A DNA stretch of 64,000 nucleotides from Semisulcospira habei (lineage: Eukaryota; Mollusca; Gastropoda; Semisulcospiridae): positions 190,887,664-190,951,663 of the forward strand of contig BTPG01000003.1 of NCBI GenBank assembly GCA_036245525.1. Reading direction: 5' to 3'. The notes beneath the pieces are model-generated. The model did no database searches, had not been told where the DNA came from, and saw only the letters and a program-made list of their open reading frames with translations. Shown here in pieces: positions 21,123 to 32,056 of the stretch; position 1 is the first letter of the stretch; each line of letters begins with the position of its first letter. The position numbers and the translations under genes are program-made.

Positions 21123-21467
21123 CCGTCTACAAGTGCGAGGAATAAGGAAGAAACACGTTTAGAATGAACAAGCAGAAAATAGTTTTACTTGAAGTAGGCT
21201 TACATAAAGTAAACTGTTTTGCGCTCGTCCTCTCAAAGCGTTGGACTAACCAAACAGAGGTAAACGCTTGGAAAGGACGAGTAACGAAACCGTTTCATGA
21301 TCCTAGTTTCAAAGCGTGCTTCTTTGTCGGATTTTTCCTCAGGAAGAGTGAACATAAAACTGAAAAGAGTTTTGTCTTGTGTTCACGACGCCTTATAAAA
21401 TTATCACATCCTCGCTGTACAATTAATATTTTTATAACCTTTCGACGTCTGTCATTTCTGTTGACAG

Positions 21468-21690
21468 ATCGACCATGATAGTTCAAGGGGCGTGTCAGAA
21501 TAGCTTGGCGCCAAGCTATTCCGACACCACCCCTTGAACTATCATGGTCGACCCGCATCCTGTCGTAGCATATGGATCGACCATGATAGTTCAAGGGTGA
21601 TGCCAGAATAGCTTGGCGCCTATGGGCGCCAAGCTATTCTGGCATCACCCTTGAACTATCATGGTCGATTATCAGGGGTACAGGGGTTAA
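21468..21690. mobile_element. Family A element with two hairpins in tandem
   Basis: Cores 21468-21551 and 21575-21669. Both use gaccatgatagttcaagg paired with ccttgaactatcatggtc; the first has a very short loop (ggcgcc) and the second has tat between ggcgcc and gggcgcc. Ends caggggttaa. The right arm has a single decayed hairpin (31,676-31,808). Confidence 0.85.
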
Positions 21691-21724
21691 CAAAAGTTGC
21701 GGCAACTACTGAAGCCATCTTCGT

Positions 21725-22106
21725 GATTGTACATTGCTTAACGTCCCGACAGCAACAAGGCTTTCTCAGGACGTGCCTGCACTGCTTGTGAAAAAATAAA
21801 AAAGAAACAGAACACTGAATGTATGTCGCCAGCCGGTCAAATACGTTAAATAAACCTAACACATGGGGCCTAAATAAAGCTAAGACCATTTAGCAACACA
21901 CATCCAATATCAAGAGCTACAGGCAGTGCAGACAGTAGGGAGAGTTTTAAAAAGGCAAATACAGGTGAATGGACAAAGGGTAGACAGAAACACATGCCCC
22001 AGAATAGAGAGAAAAACCCACCCTGTGGGGCTGACCAGGGTGACCCTGGGAACTAAAAAATACCTAACCCCACCCAAGTCCCCCAGGGCAGACCCGGGTG
22101 GGGTAT
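21725..22106 (-). mobile_element. S retroposon copy
   Basis: Duplication ccatcttcgt at 21715-21724 and 22107-22116. Absent from the right arm. Confidence 0.9.
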
Positions 22107-22388
22107 CCATCTTCGTGGCTCTTCTAAAAATGAAATATTGAAACGTAAAGAAAAGAGTAACGTAACCAGAACTGTTCATTATTTTGACCTAGTTCGCAAC
22201 AGTTAGGTGGTGGGGCTGACATCGGTCCCGCTCATAGCTGTGCGCGGATCAGCTGCTGCCGACGCGTGCCCGATCAGTTATTTGGGTTTAACGCCGAGCC
22301 GGCAACTAAGGGCGTCTTAGGCGGCGCGTGCCCTATCAGCGTTTGCTTACTGGGCAGTAGCTAAGTAATTTTTGGAAGATTAGTATCA

Positions 22389-22470
22389 TTAATCCTTTTG
22401 GTGTGTGTAGCAGTTTGGTCGAGGTGATGCAAATTGGAATCAAAATTGCTACCGACACCCGAACAATTAA
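22389..22470. mobile_element. TTAA-bounded hairpin element, family C
   Basis: TTAATCCTTTTGGTG to cccgaacaattaa, with tagcagtttggtcgagg partly pairing with the opposite half. Right-arm copy 31,347-31,432. Confidence 0.75.
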
Positions 22471-22743
22471 CTTTAAAGGCCCACTACCGCCGTGACTGTT
22501 CAAAGATACACTTCTGTAACAGATGGTGACGCAACGCTGCACAGGTCTGGTTGTTATGCTTCATTTAGACACAGGACAATCCAGCTCAGCATACGTTTTT
22601 ATATCGAGTAACTTGACAATGACTCCACTCCGTTCTAGAAATTCGTTTTCGGTACGAGAAACGGCTAAAAATATACTGACGCGCCAACGGCTGCGAAGAA
22701 TAAATAAGTGCGACTACGCACGTGCTTCGGCTGCGTGTCCATT

Positions 22744-23107
22744 GTTGTACATTGCTTAACGTCCCGACAGCAACAAGGCTTTTTCAGGACGTGCCTGCAC
22801 TGCTTGTGAAAAAAAACTAAACAGAATATTAAATGCATGTCGCCAGCCGGTCCAATACGTTAAATAAACCTACGACATGGGGCCTAAAAAAAACTAAGAC
22901 CATTTAGCAACACACATCCAATATCAAGAGCTACAGGCAGCGCAGACAGTAGGGAGAGTTTTAAAAAGGCAAATACAGGTGAATGGACCAAGGGTTAACA
23001 TGCCCCAGAATCGGAAAGGAAACCCACCCTGTGGCGCTGACCAGGGTGACCTTGAGAACTTAGTAGTTAACCCCACCCAAGTCCCCCAGGGCAGACCCGG
23101 GTGGGGG
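22744..23107 (-). mobile_element. S retroposon copy
   Basis: Nearly complete copy with several substitutions; the flanking duplication is weak (ggctgcgtgt against ggctgtgt). Absent from the right arm. Confidence 0.8.
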
Positions 23108-23831
23108 TGGGTGGGCTGTGTTCAAGTTAATTCGGCGTGTCGACAAGGCATAACGAACAAATGGTGCTGAAATGCGTCTCCAGATTTATGCGTATGGTAC
23201 TTTAAAACAGCCGCGATGCTCTTTCAAACCACGTGTTTATTATCTGTATGCTTTTTATCTGCGAGAATCGCATCTATAGTGCAAGCACACAAAAAAAAAA
23301 ACAGCTATTCTCCGTAGTATGGTGTGAATATTATACGTCTGCAGTAAACAAAGTCTTCAGGCCGACGGCAGCCGCAGTGGGCACGGGCGTGCGCGGGCCC
23401 ACCGTGGCCAGTCGGCCCGAGAACCTTTTCGCCATATCTTCTTGTTTCCCGGTCGTCCGTTTTGCTTTTGTTTGGGTTTCTTTCTATTTATTAGACGCTC
23501 TGGGCCTTACCGGCATAGACTGGGTTAGATAGAGGCGTTTTCATTCCTCCTACTGACTGTCAGTTTACAAGTGACATGAATACATTCTGCTAGAAGTTAG
23601 CAGAACTATGTACACTGTATTACTGATACAATCGTGAAAATGAATTTGGTTACCCCAGCCCGTGTTCACCAGCGCCCGAACCATCCCTAGCCTGTCTCCC
23701 AACGAGACAAATCTCCACATTCTGTTCCCACGCACGCTGTCACCACTGTACTTGCGCACATGCACATAGAGCCTAAAAACTGCATTTTTCTATTAAAAGT
23801 CAAACCACAATGTCAGGACCGTAATACTCAC

Positions 23832-23939
23832 ACACAACTTTAAAGTGTTCAGCGAAGACCGGTCCAGGTTCTAACGCTTGCCTCTCGCAGAAATTTTCAA
23901 CATGGATTCTTTTCCTGCAAACCATTTGTCTTTTTTATA
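23832..23939 (-). promoter_or_regulatory. LOX-L promoter and non-coding first exon
   Basis: TATAAAAAA on the minus strand (23931-23939) is followed about 100 bases later by a conserved donor (exon end 23832, intron GTGAGTATT). The segment matches 30,031-30,132 and 4,420-4,524. The first intron would run to the tatacag acceptor upstream of the ATG. The transcription start is inferred from TATA position only. Confidence 0.6.
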
Positions 23940-24255
23940 CTCAAACCACAGGTCATCAGAAACTAAAATAATCATGTTCACTGACAACGGCACTAAGCCT
24001 CCACAGAGGCTCGAAGCCGCTGTCAAGGGACATACTTGTGTAGGTTCCCTATCCCTGTGCCGGCCAGGCAACCTCACGAAAGTAGTGATTTTCAAGTTTC
24101 ACGCTTCAAGCATGCTGCCAAACTCATGGTTGTCGTGATACAGCTGACGTTGCCAATTGCGACAAGTTGAGTTGCTGGAACAAGCGGGGTAATGGGTGGT
24201 GTGGGTACGATCACGGTTACAACGACGACTTCTTTTGCGATTCACGAATCACCGA

Positions 24256-26520
24256 TTAATCCGTTCAGTAGCAGTTGATGCAGATCGCGTTTCTTTATCC
24301 TTTATATGTTTACTCATAACTGTGATGACCCTAAAGAACTTGTTGAGACAGTCACTTCGTACGTAAGATTATGTGAGAACACTGTAATTAAAACCAAGAC
24401 AGTGAAGATGTTTGCCAACAATAAGCCATGGGTCAGCAAAGAGCTAAAGGTGTATTTGAACCAGAAGAAAATTGCTTTCTTACAGGGTAACACTGATGAA
24501 TTTCGGGAAAAGGAGAGGGATTTTAGAAGGGTTGCTAGGACTGCCAGACTGAACTATAAAAGCAAGATCGAAACAAAATTTTCTTCTGGCAACGCTAGAG
24601 ATGCATGGAATGGTCTAAACGGCATGATGGGTAGGCAGCAAAAGAAACAAGCCAGGCTCTGCACTGGGAATCCCGTTGAGATGGCCAATGATCTAATTCG
24701 TTTTTACTCACGGTTCGATGGCGTTAACCTTAGTGATAACTGTGATGAATTGTGCCAGTCCATTGTGCCGGAACCTTTGTCAGTTACTGAAGAGGAGGTA
24801 GTAAACATCTTTTCTAAGCTGAATGCCACCAAAGCACCTGGACCAGATGGGTTAGGTGGAAAAGTACTGAAAACCTGTGCAGGTCAATTGGGGAAGATCT
24901 TCACTACTATCTTTCAGTTCCTGCTTGATCATCATACTGTCCCTACGGCTTGGAAATCACCAATCATTGTCCCGATTCCTAAAAAAAACCAACGCTCATG
25001 AATTCAACGATTTCCGTCCAGTTGCATTGACTTCTATTCTGTCAAAATGTATGGAAAAAGTGGTGAGGAGGCATCTGTTAAATGATGTTGCCGAACTACT
25101 GGATCCATTCCAATTTGCTTACAAAAACCATAGGGGTTTGGAGGATGCATGCCTTACTCTGTACAATCTTGTATTTCAACATCTTGAGAAATCAAAAGCA
25201 CATGTGAGAATTATTTTTATTAACTTTTCTAATGCTTTTAATACTGTTGAACCACTGATGCTTTTGCAGCGTATGATGGACTTTAATGTGAACACAAACA
25301 TTATTCTGTGGGTGCGAGACTTTTTGAAGGACAGGCCACAACGTGTAAATGTACATGGAATTCTGTCTGACCAAATGGTGTTAAATTCAGGCTGCCCTCA
25401 AGGTTGTGTCCTCTCTCCGACATTGTTTTCTATATACACAGCCCATATGCGTTGTCACACTGCCACTTCTCGTCTCTTAAAGTTCTCAAACGACATGGCC
25501 CTTGTACGCCTACTCCAAAAAGAAGACAGTCTGGCTGAGTACTTTGCACAGATAGCAGTATTAGAGTCATGGTGCAAAGATAGTTTTCTGGAAATGAATG
25601 TACAGAAAACCAAGGAACTCGTCATTGATGACAGGAAAGTTGATGACATTTTTGTACCTGTCTCAATTAATAATCAACCTGTAGAGTTGGTCACTGAATT
25701 TAAATACCTTGGCACAGTCGTGGATAGTGGGCTGTCCTTTACTGGAAACACCGATCTGATTTTGAAAAAAGCAAACCAGCGTCTGTACCTTCTTAGGAAA
25801 CTGAGACGTTTTGATGTCAGTTCCAGGGTTTTAGAATCCGTTTATAGAAGCCTGATCGAAAGCATACTGACTTTTAACATGACTGCTTGGTATGGCAACC
25901 TCAGTATGAAAAACAGGGGCAGACTGTCACGTATCGTCAGAACAGCTGAGAAGATCATTGGCCTAGGACAGTACCCAGTAGATGATCTGTACCATAGAGC
26001 TGTCCGAAGGATAGCTGCTAGCATTGTCAATGATCCTCGTCACCCACTATCTGATCAGTTTCAAATGCTACCATCAGGCAGACGTTTCAACATGCCACTT
26101 GCCAAAAGGAATGTTTTTAAGAAGTTTTTTTATTCCAACTGCTGTCTCGATTTTGAAGTCTCGTTTATAACGCCGCGATAAGTATGATCTACTTAACATT
26201 ACCTCCCATCTTGTGACAGATTGCTTGTGATAGATTGCTGCAATGATAATTTTTCATGATATGTTCTTGTCGCGTTTGTTAATGTCTTATATTGTTGTTT
26301 CATGACGAGCCGAAAGGCAAATTTCTGTCGTGCCTTGACTCGAACAGACAATAAAGTTGTATTGTATTGTATTGTATTATTAAGTCCACACCCATATGTC
26401 TCAGCTTTACCAGGAACATGGATTCAAAGTGGTGTCAGCAAGAGGCATAGATCCTCATGAGCCTCCGCAACTTCTTGCATTTGGCTGCTGTTCGGATTTT
26501 CTCGGCACTGAACTGGTTAA
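24256..26520. mobile_element. Family B element split by a LINE
   Basis: One end (ttaatccgttcagtagcag) is at 24256 and the other (gcactgaactggttaa) at 26,520; the LINE 24,306-26,378 lies between. The unsplit element is at 29,500-29,714 in the right arm. Confidence 0.8.
24306..26378 (+). pseudogene. LINE (CR1/L2/Rex-like) reverse transcriptase, dead
   Basis: Contains a pre-RT segment and an RT domain in two frames (24306-25001 and about 24,990-26,181) joined by a frameshift at a run of A near 24,985. RT motifs include KAPGPDGLGG, FRPVALTSILSKCMEKVV, DPFQFAYKNHRG and SGCPQGCVLSP. Catalytic positions are mutated: FSND (25483-25494) replaces FADD, and FINFSNAF replaces FIDFSSAF. The 3' end is a (TATTG)n tail. 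The endonuclease is missing, so this is a 5'-truncated copy. Junctions (ctttat and attattaag) match an uninterrupted ctttattaag at 29.66 kb. Confidence 0.9.
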
Positions 26521-26734
26521 TAATAATACCAATCACTTTGCAAGATTACTTTTACAAATTCCTAGTCTGAAGCACTCTGCTACCAAGGTCGGCGGTTTAG
26601 AGGAATGTCATCTGTTTGCATTTCTTACCGCTGGGTAAAAAAGTCAAACGGAATGATGGGGGCAGGAAGGGAGGGGAAGCGCAGGCGGTGGGTGATAGGG
26701 TGGTGGTGGTGGTGGTTGGAGGGGGGGGGGGAGT

Positions 26735-26832
26735 TAACAAATTTCTACCTCATCTGGGTTCAAACTCAAGACCTTTTAGACGAGAGTTGAACGCTCGACT
26801 ACCCACTGCCCTGAGATGGCCTTTGTCGACTT
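26735..26832 (-). ncRNA. tRNA-derived SINE head, left-arm copy
   Basis: On the minus strand, an A-box-like caGGGCAGTGGgtag and a B-box-like GAGTTTGAACCC are spaced as in a tRNA-derived polymerase III promoter. It does not fold as a proper tRNA. Right-arm copy 28,760-28,860. Confidence 0.5.
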
Positions 26833-26839
26833 CTCATCG

Positions 26840-27048
26840 TTAACCCATTTAACACCGTGGCTGTATTTCCCAAATTTTAGAGGTGTCACCATACGACTAT
26901 GAACCAATTGCAGAAAATGGATCGACCATGATCATTCAAGGGTAGTGACAGATTAGCTTGGCGCCCTCGCCAATCGAATCTGGCACTACACTTGAATGAT
27001 CATGGTCGATCCACCTCCTGCTGCAGGACGTCAGGGCTAAATGGGTTT
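26840..27048. mobile_element. Family A hairpin element, left-arm copy
   Basis: Core 26919-27011: gaccatgatcattcaag pairs with cttgaatgatcatggtc. Right-arm partner 28,541-28,756. The inner stem is damaged in this copy only. Confidence 0.85.
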
Positions 27049-27380
27049 CACCCAGATAACTAACTAACAATCTCTACCATCCGAGCTCCACGGCTCCAGT
27101 GGGAGAGATGGAGAAAGAATGTACAGTTTTCACAATCTTATTTTCTTTCATCACAGCAACTTAGCTTTTACGTTTCACGACGATTATTCGTTTCCTGTGG
27201 AACGACGATACAAACGATGTCATTACGACGATACAAACGCTGTCATTACGAATCACGAGAACCGAAATGTGGCCTGTCGCGAGTCGTGATTTCAAGACAT
27301 ATCTACCGTTACTACCCCTCACAAATTCAGCGTCAAAGAGCACCATCCATCATCGGCACACTGACAGAAATAGTTATGAG

Positions 27381-27448
27381 CAACAAGAGCTATAGAATCT
27401 CATGAGCCCCCGCAGTTGCGGGGGCTCATGAGGTTCTATGTCTCTTGC
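27381..27448. repeat. Family B hairpin close to the palindrome centre
   Basis: gagctatagaatctcatgag pairs with ctcatgaggttctatgtctc. Only one half remains in the right arm (28,145-28,201). Confidence 0.75.
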
Positions 27449-27490
27449 ACTCGGGTGATGTTCACCTTTACCCGGCATTGATGGAGTGAA

Positions 27491-28129
27491 CCCCACATTG
27501 CTCGAGTTTTTTTGTTTTTTTTTTTTAAATAAACCATGTTAGGTCAACTATTGCTGAATGGTATTTTTTCTAAGATGGGTACAGAACAGTACTTCTTTGC
27601 GGAGATTTTTGCACAAAACGTTGTGCGCTCCGATGTCAAAGAACCTATACAACATTCTCCGGCTTTCCCGAAAATCAAACGACGGGGAGGGGGATAGGGC
27701 AGGGGGGAGTGAGGGAGGGGGAGTGGGGGAGGGGGAGTATCTGTGTGTGTGCGGGGGGGGGGGGGAGGGCGTGGGGGGGTGGGGGTGGGGGGGGGGTAGT
27801 CTTGGCAGATTTCTAACCACAAATTAAAGAGTGGCTCAGACTTTTCATGTTTTAAGAAATAACTAAGATAGGCTCGAGAGAAGAAACGCGCATTCGCAAT
27901 GTGTTTAATGTACAAAATCCCATAAAACCCTGATATGAAATTACTACATGATAGTTAAAGAGTGATGTCGAATTATCTCGGCGTCTCTAGGCAAGCCTGC
28001 ACGGTATTCGGAAGTTTAGCGTGCAGCTACACGCAACACGCCCGCGTACTCAGATCTGTAAGCAGCGTGCAATTTCATGAACCGCACAGAAAGGAGCGTG
28101 CCTTTTGCTCAGTTACTATTCCGGGCTGC
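27491..28129. other. Spacer at the centre of the inverted duplication, with a G-rich tract
   Basis: Homology between the arms fades here. The plus strand at 27,684-27,800 is an almost continuous run of G with a few A and T. No gene was recognised; proline-rich frames on the minus strand are products of the G run. A decayed family A hairpin starts near 27,948. Confidence 0.6.
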
Positions 28130-28540
28130 ACCATCAATGTCGAGAAAAAGGTGAACATCATCCGCAACTGCTGGGGCTCATGAGGTTCTATGTCTCTTGC
28201 TGGTCACATTCCCCCCCCCCCCACCCCCACCCCCCCCCCCCACCCCGCCCCTGTCCGTGTACCTTGGACATTGGGGCTCTTTGGCGCTAAATTTGCGATG
28301 GGTAGTAGCGGGGGGTATGTCCTGAAATCATGACTCGTGACAAGCCACATTTCGGTTCTCGTGATTCGTGATTGCAGTGTTTGTATCGTCGTTATATGGG
28401 TAACGAATAATTGTCTTGAAGCGTAAAAGCTAAATTGCTGTGATGAAAGAAAACAAGGTTGTGAAAACTGTACATTCTCTCTCCATCTCTCCCACTGGAG
28501 CCGTGGAGCTCGGATGGTAGAGATTGTTAGTTATCTGGGT

Positions 28541-28756
28541 TTAACCCATTTAGCCATGACGCCCTACTAGCAGGAGGTGGATCGACCATGATCATTCAAG
28601 TGTAGTGCCAGATTCGCTTGGCGCCCGAGGGCGCCAAGCTAATCTGACACTACCCTTGAATGATCATGGTCGATCCATTTTCTGCGACTGGTTCATAGTC
28701 GTAAGGTGACACCTCTAAAATTTGGGAAATGCAGCCGCGGGGTTAAAATGGGTTAA
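28541..28756. mobile_element. Family A hairpin element, right-arm copy
   Basis: TTAA at both ends; core 28579-28675 with gatcattcaag pairing with cttgaatgatc and loop ggcgcccgagggcgcc. Confidence 0.88.
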
Positions 28757-28759
28757 CGA

Positions 28760-28860
28760 TGAGTAGGCGACAAAGGCCATCTCAGGGCAGTGGTAACAGC
28801 GTTCGACTCTCGTCTGAAAGGTCGTGAGTTTGAATCCAGATGAGGTAGAAATTTGTTCAG
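28760..28860 (+). ncRNA. tRNA-derived SINE head, right-arm copy
   Basis: GGGCAGTGGTAACAG (A-box-like) and GAGTTTGAATCCAG (B-box-like) about 35 bases apart, followed by a C-run. It is a retroposon relic and not a tRNA gene. Confidence 0.5.
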
Positions 28861-29002
28861 CCCCCCCCCCCCCCCAACCAACAACACCACCACCCACCAC
28901 CCACCGCCTGCGCTTCCCCTCCCTCCCTACCCCCATCGTTTCGTTTGATTTTTTTTTTTTTTTTAGGCAGAGGTAAGAAATTGAAACAGCTGACCTTCCT
29001 CC

Positions 29003-29427
29003 AAAATAATAATAATAATAATACCGTTATTATATAGGCGCTTTTTCTCAATTTTTGGGCAAATCGACTCAAAGCGCCGCGAACTGAAACCCAACACGCA
29101 CACTCACGCAACAGACACGGATTTACGCCATTTAAGACAAACACAGTACAAGACAGACGAAGGGCCAGTTCAGCTACTGAAGTTACAAAGATTTTTGATC
29201 GCTTGTATTTGAAATTTGTAAAGTGGCCTGAAACCGGTACCAAAATGTGGGGGTTGGGGGGTGGGTGGGGTGGAAGAACCGGAGTACCCGGAGAAAGAAC
29301 CCCCGACGGTCCGCCCGAATTAAAGGTGACACTTACCAGAGGAGAAAAGTCCGACGCCGGAACCCGTTTTCGAACCTCGCACCTTTGGCATTGGTGGCAG
29401 GCGCCTTAACCACTGCGCCACGGACCG
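29003..29427 (-). mobile_element. tRNA-derived SINE with LINE-like tail, right arm only
   Basis: On the minus strand it begins with GTGGCGCAGTGGTTAAGG (A box) and GAGGTTCGAAAAC (B box) and ends with a tatataacggtattatt-type tail plus (ATT)n. The same tail ends the L2-like LINE fragment at 52,846-53,142, suggesting that LINE family mobilised it. The left arm has the empty site near 26,580. Confidence 0.8.
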
Positions 29428-29499
29428 CCGACCTTGGTAGCAGAGTGCTTCAGACTAGCAATTTGTAAACGTAATTTTGCAAGGTGATTGGTATTATTA

Positions 29500-29714
29500 T
29501 TAACCCGTTCAGTGCCGAGAAAATCCGTAAAGCAGCCAAATGCAAGAAGTATAGATCCTCATTAGCCCCCGCAGTTGCAGGGGCTCATGAGGATCTATGC
29601 ATCTTGTTGACACCACTTTGATTCCATGTTCCTGATAAAGCTGGGACATTTGGGTGTGGACTTAATAAAGGATAAAGAAACGCGATCTGCATCAACTGCC
29701 ACTGAACGGATTAA
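29500..29714. mobile_element. Family B miniature element, intact right-arm copy
   Basis: TTAACCCGTTCAGTGCCG to gccactgaacggattaa; hairpin core 29542-29606. It is the pre-insertion form of the LINE-split element at 24,256-26,520. Confidence 0.85.
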
Positions 29715-30030
29715 TCTATGATTCGCGAATCGCAAAAGAAGTCGTCAGTGTAGCCGTGATCGTACCCACACCACCCATTACCCCGCTTGTTTCAGCAACT
29801 CAGCTTGTCACAATTGGCAACGTCAGCTGTATCACGACAACCATGAATTTGGCAGCATGCTTGAAACGTGGAACTTGAAAATCACTACTTTCGTGAAGTT
29901 GCCTGGCCGGCACAGAAATAGGAAACCTATACAGTTATGTCCCCTGACAGCGGCTTTGAGCCTCTGTGGAGGCTTAGAGCCGTTGTCATTGAACATAATT
30001 AATTTTCGTTCTCATGTCCTGTGATCTGAG

Positions 30031-30132
30031 TATAAAAGACAATGGTCTGAAGGCACAGAATCCCTTTCGAAAATTTATGCGACAGGCAAGCGTTAGAACC
30101 TGGCGTCTTCACTGAACACTTCAAAGTTGCGT
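30031..30132 (+). promoter_or_regulatory. LOX-R promoter and non-coding first exon
   Basis: TATAAAAG at 30031-30038; first exon to 30,132, followed by the donor GTGAGTATT. A short upstream frame beginning ATGCGACAGG ends before the donor. The intron would end at tttatacag (32,507-32,515). Confidence 0.62.
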
Positions 30133-30465
30133 GTGAGTATTGCTGTCCTTACATTGTGTGTTTGACTTTTAATAGAAAATTTCAGTTTTAGGCTTTATGT
30201 GCATGCGCGCAAGTAGAGTGGTGACAGCGTGCGTGGGAACTGAATGTGGAGATTTTGCGCTTTGGGAGACAGGATAGGGATGGTTCGGGCAATGGTAGAC
30301 AATTTCATTTTCACGATTTTATCAATTGTACTGTGTGCATAGTTCTACTGACTTCTAGCAGTGTGTATTTCTTGTCACTTGTAAACCGATAGCAGGAGGA
30401 AGAAATACGTCTTGAAAACGGCTGTATCTCATCCAGCCTATGCCGGTAGGCTCGGGGCGTCTACT

Positions 30466-30677
30466 TTAACTCGTTCTACCCCAGACACACCACAGCAAGA
30501 TATGAGGATCGACCATGGTTCAAGGGTGATGCCAGAATAGCTTGGCGCCTTTGGGCGCCAAGCTATTCTGGCATCACCCTTGAACTATCATGGTCGATCT
30601 GTGTCCTGCACTGCAATGCAGTCTTCAAAGGACAACGGCAAAATTTGGGGATTTCGGTGTTGGGGTAGAATGAGTTG
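30466..30677. mobile_element. Family A hairpin element, right arm only
   Basis: Terminal repeats TTAACTCGTTCTACCCC and ggggtagaatgagttga; core 30507-30599 with loop ggcgcctttgggcgcc. The left arm shows an unoccupied site (gcgtctaataaatag near 23,490). Confidence 0.85.
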
Positions 30678-31346
30678 ATGGAAAGAAACCCCAAAACAGA
30701 CGACAGAGAAACAAAGATGGCGAAAAGGTTCTCGGGCCGTCGGCGGCCACGGTGGGCCCGCGCACGTTCCTGCGTGTGCCCACTGCGGCCGCCGTTGGTC
30801 CGAAGACCTTTTACTTACTGCAGATGTATGTTTACACCACAACGGAGAATAGCTGGCAGATGTATTTTTACACCACAACGGAGAATAGCTGGGTTTTTTG
30901 TGCCTGCACTATAGAGGCGATTCTCGCAGTTTAAAAAAAAAAAATACATACAAATAAACGTGCTTTGAAAGAGCATCACGACTGTTTTAAAGAACCCTTA
31001 CCCATAAATCTGGACTCATTTCAGCACCATGTGTGTTATGCCTTGTCGACACACCTAAGGAACTTTTAACAGCAGTTTGGACACGCAGCCAAAGCACACG
31101 CATAGTCGCACTTTGTTCTGCGCAGCCGTTGGCGCGTCAGTATATTTTTAGCCGTTTCTCGTACCGAAAGCGTTGAATTTCTTGAACCGAGTAGTCATTG
31201 TCAGGTTATGATAAAGACGTTTGCTGAACTAGATTGTCCTGTGTCTAAATGAAGCATAACTAGACCCGAGTGCAGCGTTTCGTCACCATCTGTTACAGAA
31301 GTGTATCTTTGAACAGTAACGGCGGTAGTGGGCCTTTAAAGTTATA

Positions 31347-31432
31347 GTTCGGTTGTCGGTAGCAAGTTTGGTCGAGGTAATTCCAGTAGGAATCGCCTCG
31401 ACCAAACTGCTACCGACACCCAAAGGGTTAAT
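31347..31432. mobile_element. Family C hairpin element
   Basis: gttgtcggtagcaagtttgg pairs with ccaaactgctaccgacacc. Counterpart 22,389-22,470. Confidence 0.8.
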
Positions 31433-31675
31433 GATACTAATCTTCAAAAGAATACTTCAAGTTACTGCCCGGTAAGCAAAAGCTGATCGGGCACCGCGTC
31501 CGCAGCAGCTGGTCCGGGCACAGCTATACGCGAGACCGATGCCAGCCCCAACATCTAGCTGTTGCGAACTACGTTGAAATAATGAACAGTTCCGGTTACG
31601 CTACTCGTTTCTTTTCGTTTTAATATTTCATCTTTTGAACAGCTACGAAGATGGCTACAGTTACCGCAACTTTTG

Positions 31676-31808
31676 TTAACCCATATACCCCTGATAGTCT
31701 ACGACAGGATGCTGTTCGACCAAGATATTTCAAGGGGTGGTGTAAGAATAGCGTGGCGCCAATCTATTCTGACGCATCCCTTGAACTATCATGGTCGATC
31801 AGTTTCCA
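31676..31808. mobile_element. Family A element, right-arm copy, decayed
   Basis: TTAACCCATATACCCCTG start and one hairpin with mismatches (agaatagcgtggcgccaat). Counterpart of the double-hairpin element at 21,468-21,690. Confidence 0.75.
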
Positions 31809-32056
31809 GAATTGACATAGACGTCAAAAGGCTATCAAAAATATTAATTTTATCCCGAGGATGTAATGAGACAGGAGGAAAACCGACAGAAGCACGCTTC
31901 AAAACTTGGAGCATAAACAGTTTCGTTGCTCGTGCTTTCCAAGCGTTTCCCTTTGCTGATTAGACCAACACTTTAAGAGGACGAGCACAAAACGGTTTCA
32001 GTTTCTTGTTCATTCTAAACAGGTTTCTTTCTTTTATTCCTCGCATTTGTAGATGG

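Larger units (their letters stand above)
6825..27490. repeat. Left arm of the large inverted duplication
   Basis: The reverse complement of this arm matches 28,130-42,431. The outer boundary is the caguaggcc-type block (cagtaggcc at 6825; ggcctactg ending at 42,431). Collinear landmarks include all nine lipoxygenase exons, the polyadenylation region, most TTAA hairpin elements, a hAT-type element and the promoter. This arm is longer because of S insertions, a LINE of about 2.07 kb (24,306-26,378) and other left-only DNA. Non-coding sequence has diverged clearly. Confidence 0.92.

Noticed and set aside
27548..27915. Proline-rich open frames on the minus strand
   Set aside because: They are translations of the G-rich tract at the palindrome centre and have no recognisable domain.
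28760..28860. Functional tRNA gene
   Set aside because: A- and B-box-like sequences are present but the flanks do not form a cloverleaf; it is a SINE head present in both arms.
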